Shown here piece after piece: positions 56,521 to 64,000 of a stretch of DNA of 64,000 nucleotides (positions are counted from its first letter, which is position 1; every line of letters begins with the position of its first letter). A model generated the notes under the pieces. It saw only the letters and a program-made list of their open reading frames with translations. It did no database searches and was not told the DNA's origin. The DNA is from Phallusia mammillata (lineage: Eukaryota > Chordata > Ascidiacea > Phlebobranchia > Ascidiidae). The position numbers and the translations under genes are program-made. The stretch lies in assembly GCA_003260075.1 (NCBI GenBank), contig QLIY01000081.1, positions 203,481-267,480 on the forward strand, read 5' to 3'.

Positions 56521-58447
56521 TGAAGTTCGGTTTCAAAATTCTGCTGAACGTCATTGCTACAAGGACACGTGACTTTATGCTCGACTGCTCCTTACGCAGC
56601 GTGGTATGGAGAACTATTGACAGCAATCGCACAGTAGACGTGTGTTCTCATACAAATACCACAAGCTGAGCTAGTTGCACTAAAGTTGGTTGCTTACACA
56701 CTATTTGTTTAAACTACAGATTGTTTACAAACATTATTTTGTGTTTGTTAAGAAAAACGCAAAGGCTTTTGGAAACCAATCAACTAGGCTGTTTGAATAT
56801 CATTCCTATTGTTTGTTTCTTGGTATTTAAGTTTTTCTTTCTGCTTTTTTTATTTCGTATCTGTCTATTTTTATTTTATTTAAACTTAAACACTGATGGA
56901 TCAAACGTAATCAACGTAATCGTACCGCTGGCCGAACCTTTATATATGACACAAGTTTTCTTTGTTTGTTGCGTAACGAACACTCTTGTTGAGTTTTGAA
57001 GCTACCAGTACAATTCGCGAAGCGTTTCGAACCACATTAACGTCTCATCTTACGGCACTACGTGTATTTAATTTATATATAGGCCACATGTTGCACCCCC
57101 CTGGTCTTAAAGTTCCGTAACTTTCTTCCCCCCAAACTGTCTCGTTGCTTTAACAATGTGTTGTGTTATGAATTCTCTCATGTAAAATGGGCCTAATAGT
57201 AAAATCCGACTGCAATTGTTGGAAATGTAAAATGTACAGGAGTGCTTACATTAAACCGGTTACAAATTACGACAACTAAAAATGTGGAGAAATTTTATCA
57301 TTTCCTTCCACGTTTTATCGATCATGAATCTCTGTTTGCTTTACAATCACTTACTTATGTTCCCCAGTAAGCTTTAAAATCAATTAAGTTAGGAGCAATT
57401 ATGTTTCCGATTGTTGATTTATCTTAATCCACGTACCGTTTTTACTTGATGGTTGTATTGTTTAATTGTTAATAGTTTTTTCCTTTATTGTTTTCATTTA
57501 TTTCGATTTGCATTGTTTCAACTACATGTAATGTTATTTTATTGTGCATTATTGCTTTTCCTGCGTTCATATGTTCGCCTCTCTTGTGTCATTTACTACT
57601 TCACGCCTCATTGCTTCTGTAGATACCCGGATGTCCCATTTGTCGTCACGTGATTGGTGAATATGTGTTTGCTAGAAGCAAGGTCAATCTTTCGCTGGGC
57701 CTCCTGTGTGTCGTGTCGTGTTTTACTGAACGTGCATTTTACTTCGCTTTTAGTGGAATAGTATTAAATTGAAGTGCTGTATGTGGTGTATTCATTTTTG
57801 TACAAACAAGGTGCCCATTATAGTGAAAGAGCTTGTGGTGTTTATTGCGTCATAGTGGTGATTACTAGAGGTGTACCGAACATTCGGTTTGCCGAATTTA
57901 TTCGGCCGAATCGGCCATTTTTGCAAAGTTTCTGTTTCGTCCGAATAGTTTATTGCGATTCGACCGAAACCGAATCTTTTACAAACATACATTTAAATCG
58001 TAAACGTGTCTTTTCTGCTTAGTACCAACGAAAATCGCGTCTATCATTATATTCTTTAACACAATATCGCTTTTCCAACTGCAGACAAAAAATCAGTAAT
58101 TCATTGTCGGGTTGGCAATCATGATTGAGGCAATGTTATATACCCCAATGTTATATAACAATGTTATATATATGTTATATATTCCACTGAAGTGGTTAAA
58201 AGCAACTAGGAGGACTATTACGGTTTTCGGTGGGTTTTCGCCGGAATATTCCAGTTTCAAACTGGGGTCTGGGGTCGGCAAACTGGGATCGGCAACTTTT
58301 TTTCTCCTGCGGACCGTTTTTATCGCCGACCGACAAAAAACCTACAAATATTTAGCAATGAAAACGCCTAAATCAGTTTATTATCCCCGGGCTACATGGG
58401 AACAGGTTTTTTTAAGGTTTGGTTTGGGTGACCGCTAAGTAGTTTTA
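56521..58447. other. Intergenic with a possible one-ended repeat
   Basis: No gene seen. Near 57868-57980 the words aggtgtaccgaac, attcggccgaatcgg and gaccgaaaccgaatc resemble the end of a known style of hAT-like repeat, but I cannot find the other end. At 58130-58190 there is a short atgttatata repeat. Bases 58230-58265 share gtgggttttcgcc and tccagtttcaaac with 47727-47765. Confidence 0.35.
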
Positions 58448-58467
58448 GGGGGGGGGGACAGTGTGAA

Positions 58468-58757
58468 CATGTCAACAGTGCAAGGAGATTTACATTGGCG
58501 AAACGGGAAGATCTCTGAATACGCGCCGTAAAGAACACGAGAGGGATGTAGCCAAGAAAGATGCTAAAAAATCGGCATTAGCACAACATGCTACTACCCT
58601 CGGTCACACCATAAACTTCTCTGCTGCCCAGGTGTTAGCTAGAGAAACCGATTTTCACAAGCGANTGGTATTAATTTCGTTGAGCTGTATTCCGATGTAC
58701 TAAACATAATACCACGCTGCAAGAGGAAAAGTTGGAAATATAGGCTATACATATGAT
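58468..58757 (+). mobile_element. Penelope-like retroelement fragment, GIY-YIG endonuclease end
   Basis: One frame from just after the G-run at 58448-58457 encodes CQQCKEIYIGETGRSLNTRR, then KEHERDVAKKDAKKSALAQH, then LGHTINFSAAQVLARETDF, and after an n (58665) VELYSDVLNIIPRCKR-type sequence to a stop near 58755. A YIGET motif followed by RxxEH and SALAxH-GH-I is the GIY-YIG endonuclease that closes Penelope-like reverse-transcriptase ORFs. The reverse transcriptase is absent, so this is a 5'-truncated copy. It abuts the 5' break of the SLC7 pseudogene. Confidence 0.82.
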
Positions 58758-58857
58758 CAGTATATCGATCCCGGTTGGCTAACACATTCGAAATTAGGAA
58801 GCAATTAGTCTACAGGAAACGGTATTTATTGGAATGTAAATGTTTTAATTTTGTTTG

Positions 58858-59601
58858 CATTTGAATTCCTCGCGATGGCAGTCATTGCTGCGGTTGAATT
58901 GTTTCATCTCATCAAAGGACGATCTGCTGGCGTTCAAAACTTTCGACATGCTTTTGACGGTGACCAATTGTCGCAGCTTGCGTTTACTGACATCGCCCGT
59001 GCATTCCATGTGGGTCTCTTTCCGTTCCACGGGTGGACAGTCCTCAACAACGTAACGGAGGAAATCGCCAATGTTAAGAAAAACATGCCGCGAGCTACTG
59101 TTCTCTCTCTCAGTGTGGTTACAATCATTTACATGTTTGTCATTGGATATTTTTCCGGTAAATTTTTGTCACGTATTTGCAAGTGTTCGGATTCGGGCTT
59201 CAGTTATAACAAAAAAAAGGCTTGTTTCGGGACGGACTCCACACTCGGCCTCCGTACCAAAATTTTACCAACTTTTGGGCATAATACTAGCTTTGTTCAA
59301 AACTGTTGGGTTCGTGTTTGTACTTCGGGGTTGGTCACAAATTTTATGTCCGGCTGCTACTTCGGTTCGTAGATAATTTCTTATAGTTTCAAGCCTTTAA
59401 TATTGCGTTTTAGTTCTACCGGTTCCAGAAATGCTGGCAAGTAAAGCAGTGGGAGCTGATTTCGCTCAGCAAGTCCTCGGACCTTTGGCGTGGATTGTTT
59501 CAATTTCGGTTTGTATTTCGACAGCTGGAACTCAAAACGCAACTTACTTGTCCAGATCTCGAGTTCCGTTTGTAGCAGCCAGAGCTGGATATTTACCAAA
59601 G
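58858..59601 (+). pseudogene. Truncated SLC7 light-chain amino-acid transporter paralogue
   Basis: Exon a (about 58858-59157) matches the intact gene downstream from FLALAII onward: FLAMAVIAAVELFHLIKG, FTDIARAFHVGLFPFHGW, LNNVTEEI. Exon b (59414-59601) matches its second exon: SKAVGADF, VLGPLAWIVSISVCISTAG, RVPFVAARAGYLPK. Missing are the first six or so membrane segments and everything after exon b. The donor after LPK, gtaagt in the intact gene, is here cgactg, and one residue is lost before IGYFS. No stop codon interrupts the two exons, so loss is recent or incomplete assembly is possible. It is a tandem duplicate lying 1 kb upstream of the intact gene. Confidence 0.8.
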
Positions 59602-60566
59602 CGACTGTTTCAAAGTGTTAATTTTTTGGTCATTTTTTTTGGTAACGAGATTTGCCAATAAACTTTAACAAAATGGCGGAAATGTAATTTAGTTTTCATA
59701 CAAATGCAGAGATGCCATTCGGGCCGAGCTTTTATAACAAACTGGCTTAGTTCGGCCTGACTTTGCATTCAGAATCCGTCTACTTTTAAGGTATAAATTA
59801 CCTAAATAGGAAGCTGGTAATCTTAACCTACTGCACAACAGCCCAAAAAATGTCTTGTTTAGGCCGTTGTCTAGTATTATCCAATATGTTATCCAATGTG
59901 GCGTCAAAATACGGTCTATGTTATCAACACGATCATTTTATCCTGTGCATAAGATATATCTTTCCATGTAAATGTCACTTATCCAGTATGTTTAGTAAAT
60001 GTTCAATTTAGGTAAAGTTGTGTTTTTCATCGTCGTGTATTGTCCGTTTCCGAAAGGCCAATAATATTGTTTTAGCTGCCTTTTTCATTTGCATTTTTAC
60101 TCAGAAATGCTAATTGGATGGTTTGCAATATAGCCTTATCGCTTTCACACAACAAGCGGTTTTTCAGACCGTGGATTGCTTTGTTTGGTTCTGCACATTT
60201 GGCGTTTTTGAAAAATCTAACAAGAAACAGGCAAGCCAATGTACTTCAGAAAAATAAGAAGTTTCGACAGTTAAAAATAATAAAAGAGTTCTCGAAAAGT
60301 TACGTTTTGCAGAAATATATGGCGATTCTGTTTCTTGCTCATAAGGTGCTATTGTTACATTACATGGAAGATGATGTTGCTAAATTTGTTTCAATTATTT
60401 TCGGAAAGCGGCAGGGCAGCGGCTAAAAGTTTTTTTTGCAGGTAAATCTTGTACATGAAAGAATGGATGAAAAAACATTTGAAATCTTACAGAGTCAAAA
60501 AGTAGGCTATTCGTTTATCTGTAGTAATTAAAAAACTAGCATTGCGCTGTATGCACCGATAGCACT
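59602..60566. other. Spacer between SLC7 copies, 5' region of intact SLC7 gene
   Basis: No homologue of the later SLC7 exons is found here, confirming truncation of the upstream copy. A strong acceptor-like tttttttgcag lies at 60430-60441, 126 bases before the start codon, and may define the 5' UTR exon or a spliced-leader site. Confidence 0.4.
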
Positions 60567-63098
60567 ATGGTCGAAGACAAAAATGAAAGTAAAGTTGCTG
60601 AATTGAAATTGAAAAAGCGGATTGGTCTTTGGGGGGCGGTTGCTTTGCAAGTTAGCAACCTTGTGGGATCAGGGATATTTATCTCCCCAAGCGGAATTTT
60701 ACGTACCGTTCATGGAAGTTTAGGAATCAGTATGATAATCTGGTTCGGATGTGGCGTCATCGCTATGATGTCATCACTCTGTTACTGTGAACTTGCAACG
60801 ACCTTCGGTGCTTCGGGTGGTGACTATGTTAACTATAAGTTGGCTTACGGGCCTTTAATTGCTTTCGGGCTGGTTTGTACCAATACAATTTGGCACCCTG
60901 CCAATGGTGCTACTTTGCAGACTTTTGCACGCTATCTGCTAATTCCGTTTTTCGGTGAAGGTTGTCATCCGCCAGAGGGAGCTATTAAGCTAATCGCCAT
61001 CTTGGCTTTGTCTGTTCTTATCTATCTCAACCACCGAAGTGTCACAACAAGCGTCTATTTTGAGATTTTCTTCACCTCAGCGAAGTTTCTTGCCCTGGCG
61101 ATCATCGCTACGGTTGGGATTGTTCATCTGGTCAAAGGACGTCCTGCTGGGGTTCACAACTTTCAACACGCCTTCGATGAAGAAGAATTATCTAAGATCA
61201 CATTCACGGACATTGCTCGGGCTTTTCACGCCGGTTTATTTCCGTTTAGCGGTTGGATTATGCTGAACAATGTTACAGAGGAAATTCATAACATGAAAAG
61301 AAACTTCCCGCTTGCTGCTATCATTTCCATGGGTCTTGTTACTATAATTTACTTGTTCGTGAATATCGGATACTTTTCAGGTAACTCTTGGAAAAAATAT
61401 AAATTCGTAACAATAGCTAATTCGTTTTCTGGTAAAGGTGCGTTGTCTCTGAACTCATGTTGTTCCGTAACATCTGAAATGTCTCGTAATTACAGTTCAC
61501 CTTTTCTAGGCTACAGTATATATGTAGTAACGTCAATATGTTCTCAACAAGCTATTTAATTGACAACACTAACTAACAGCTTGTGTGTTTAGTCCTTAGT
61601 GTGTCTGACATTCTATCGTCGAAAGCAGTAGGTGTCGAATTTTCCCAAGTGCTCGGACCAATGGCATGGGTGATACCCGTCTCCGTTTGTATTTCGACGA
61701 TTGGAAACCAAAACTCATCTTATCTCCAGGCCGCCAGAGTTCCTTTCGTTGCGGCAAGAGCCGGTCATTTACCTAAGGCAAGTATTTCTTTAAATTTGAT
61801 TGAGCTCACTTCGCATGGTAAAGAACACATAGCTACACTATTGCACTAAAGCAATTATCAAACGGGGGGGGGGGCATCTTATCTCCAGGCCGCAAGAGTT
61901 CCTTTCGTTGCGGCAAGAGCCGGTCATTTACCTAAGGTAAGTATTTCTTTAAATTTGATTGGGCTCACTTCGCTTGGTAAAGAACACATAGCTACACTAT
62001 TGCACTAAAGCAATTATCAAACCGGAAATAGCTGCTCACAGCGTTAAATGGAAAAACAGTGAAGCCACGATTGGTGGATCATGATTGAACGTGCTGCAGT
62101 TACACCCTATTATAATTAATTAGAAGACGAGTTGGTGGGAAACGTCCTTTTAACTACCTACTGTTAAAAAGTCCGGGGGGGGGGGCCAAACGTGCTGCAG
62201 TTACACCCTATTAAAATTGAATAGAACACGAGTTGGTGGGAAACGTCCTTTTAACTACCTACTGTTAAAAAGTCCATCTGCAAGGTGCGCAACCTGTGAA
62301 GCAATCGTCACAACTGAGCCCACCTGAAGTGTCATTTATACATTTTATGCGTGCCTTATTTACGACATTTACTTTAGCAGTTTGTTGTTGTTGACAAACC
62401 GACATTATGCATTAAAACTAAACTTGCTGGTTAATCGTAAAACGCCGTAAAATCTCCAACAAGGTGATGATAAAGAAAATAAACATCTGCGTAACGTGTT
62501 TAGGCTTTTTATCAACACAAACATGTCTTACAGATTTTAGCCACAATCCACACGACCTATTTGACGCCAAGTGCTTGGGGGGGGGGCGGGCATGACTATC
62601 GGTATTTTTGTTCTGTTGGGCGACATCGAAATGTTGATGGATGGTTTCGGATTTGTGATGTGGACTCTTCTAAGCTTAAGCGCTGCTAGCGTTCTTATTT
62701 TGAGATGGAAAATGCCTGACCTTTCAAGACCATTCAAGGTAAGGTTTGTTACAAGTTGTTTTTGACGTTAAAGTGACCTTGTGTTAAGACGCTGTTGGTT
62801 TGTCCAGGTACCTCTGCCTGTTCCCATATTGGTTTGCGTCCTGGGAATCTATTTCGTGTTGACTCCACTCATTAACAAACCAAGTTTTGTGTACTTTTTG
62901 GCGGTGGGTTTTTACGTTATCATAGCGATCTGCTACTACGTTTTTATCGGCCGAAAACACAGTCTTCCCGGGATGGGGCGGTTCCATAACTTCATGCAGA
63001 AACTGATGACGGTGGCGGAAACTGACTGGAATGGATTCGAATACGAAGTCGGTCGTAATGAAAAGGGGGAAAGTGTGGATAACGTTGACACTAGTTAA
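60567..63098 (+). CDS. SLC7 light-chain amino-acid transporter (LAT / b0,+AT type), 4 exons
   Basis: Exons 60567-61380, 61593-61777, 62534-62738 and 62808-63098 give about 497 residues, the family's usual length with 12 membrane segments. TM1 carries the substrate-binding GSGIF motif (residues 34-38). CYCELAT, GGDY and VTEEI blocks are typical. Cys133, in FFGEGCHPPEG, fits the cysteine that bonds an SLC3 heavy chain. The C terminus ends FMQKLMTVAE, like LQMLMEV of b0,+AT. The likely role is plasma-membrane exchange of neutral and perhaps cationic amino acids. Phases fit, but exon 3 changes frame by one base at the G-run 62577-62586; this is likely a homopolymer length error, as the length between TP and GD still fits the family. 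Exon 2 is partly repeated at 61875-61936. The choice among SLC7A5-A9 is uncertain. Confidence 0.88.
61711..62023. repeat. Local duplication around G-run 61864-61874 including end of SLC7 exon 2
   Basis: Copies 61711-61863 and 61875-62023. The first has a GC donor (cctaag|gcaagt), the second the normal GT donor (cctaag|gtaagt). Confidence 0.85.
62087..62275. repeat. Local duplication around G-run 62175-62185
   Basis: Copies about 62087-62174 and 62189-62275 with two or three substitutions. Intron 2 of the SLC7 gene. Confidence 0.8.
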
Positions 63099-64000
63099 AC
63101 TCATATATTGATATTGCAGTTAAAATGCTTGCTCCCTGTTTAGTGTAAATAGGCCAATATGGGTTATTGGTTTGTCATTATCGCAGTATCTGTGTTATTT
63201 TGTTTATAAAAGCGCTTGTTCCGAAGTAACATCATAATGTTTCTATACATGCAAAGAATACGAAACGCAAAAACACATATTTGCTCATAATGCATAGACA
63301 TGCTCATCTTAGGCTAAAGTAGTAATCGATTTAAGTTTTATTGTACAAGTGTTTCAAAAAATTGACATACCTATAGTCGAAAAAAACCTAAAAACGTAGA
63401 GGACTTACGCTCTATTGTCGATTAATTACGTATGATGACATATTGATTAGTCATTGAATCAACTCTGTCGTAACTCATATCGGGAGATCAAAGTGTTCAA
63501 ACAGCCAAATGTAGGTCATACAAAATTTGTTTTCGCCTTTCTATCGTTTTAGCATTCAGAAATGAGTTGTGATCGAAGTGAGTATTCTTAAAATAACAAA
63601 TGCTGTACGTTGGAGGCATGTAACCTGCGGTCCGTTGTATTTCAATGCAGTACTAGCATGCAAGCGTTCGAGTGGCTCAATGCTTTTGGTGCTATTTTTC
63701 TACGAACTAACGAAGTACGGAAGTTGTAGGTTTTTTAGAGTGACATCGTCAAGTGTAATTTGTATCATACAGTCATAAATACTATGGTCATGAACTTGGT
63801 GCCAAAAATGTTTTGTGCAAGAAATACTTTGACAATATTTGTTGCTAATATTATATGATTCTTGAAATTTTGCACACGGCATGTGATTTTCAAAACAATG
63901 TTCTTGCCATGCATGAAGAACTCAGACTCGTTAAACTAATCTAAACCGTAAGGCTTCCGTTTTTTCGATTTTTGGGGGTCAAAAAATCGAAGAAAAATCC
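63099..64000 (+). other. SLC7 3' flank, nothing further recognised
   Basis: Probable 3' UTR followed by intergenic sequence. I find no clear AATAAA and no other gene before the window ends. Confidence 0.4.

Noticed and set aside
1..64000. CRISPR arrays, operons, prophage or other prokaryotic systems
   Set aside because: Intron-rich eukaryotic DNA; the regular repeats present are MITEs, a minisatellite and assembly duplications.

Overview
The window looks like nuclear DNA of an invertebrate chordate, most probably an ascidian of the Ciona type. This is inferred from AT-rich sequence, short exons with GT-AG introns, a TNIP1/ABIN-1 orthologue closer to vertebrate proteins than an arthropod gene would be, dense small hAT-type MITEs and allele-like sequence variation. 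No prokaryotic gene organisation is present.

Layout. (1) 540-1628, minus strand: the first two exons of a type II membrane glycosyltransferase (GT32-like) that runs off the left edge. (2) 1629-18060: about 16 kb with no convincing gene, holding MITEs, a minisatellite and assembly duplications. (3) 18060-50527, plus strand: one large gene, an orthologue of TNIP1 (ABIN-1), a ubiquitin-binding, A20-associated brake on NF-kB. I could join 15 coding exons with consistent phase into about 793 residues. Exons 1-7 (19534-25968) and 8-15 (46631-50527) are separated by a 20.66-kb intron. That intron holds several perfect NF-kB sites, a cluster of four RFX X-boxes, transposon remnants and an alternative first exon (44448-44877). 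(4) 50528-58447: 3' UTR, then a gene-poor stretch with an odd run of 3'-splice-site-like motifs and a possible small spliced transcript. (5) 58458-63098, plus strand: a Penelope-like GIY-YIG fragment, a truncated SLC7 light-chain pseudogene and an apparently functional SLC7 (LAT / b0,+AT-type) transporter gene of 4 exons.

The main biological interest is the TNIP gene. It has two UBAN ubiquitin-binding motifs exactly six heptads apart, a conserved FEVV LC3-interacting motif, a possible upstream ORF for a 31-residue hydrophobic peptide, and a dense set of TGACGTCA octamers confined to exons 1-7. The NF-kB sites in its giant intron suggest feedback control of an NF-kB inhibitor.

The main technical warning is that the window carries more than 20 local near-duplicates, each joined by a C-run (left part), a G-run (right part) or a single n. 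They look like unmerged alleles, so some exons appear twice and one SLC7 exon is out of frame at a G-run.
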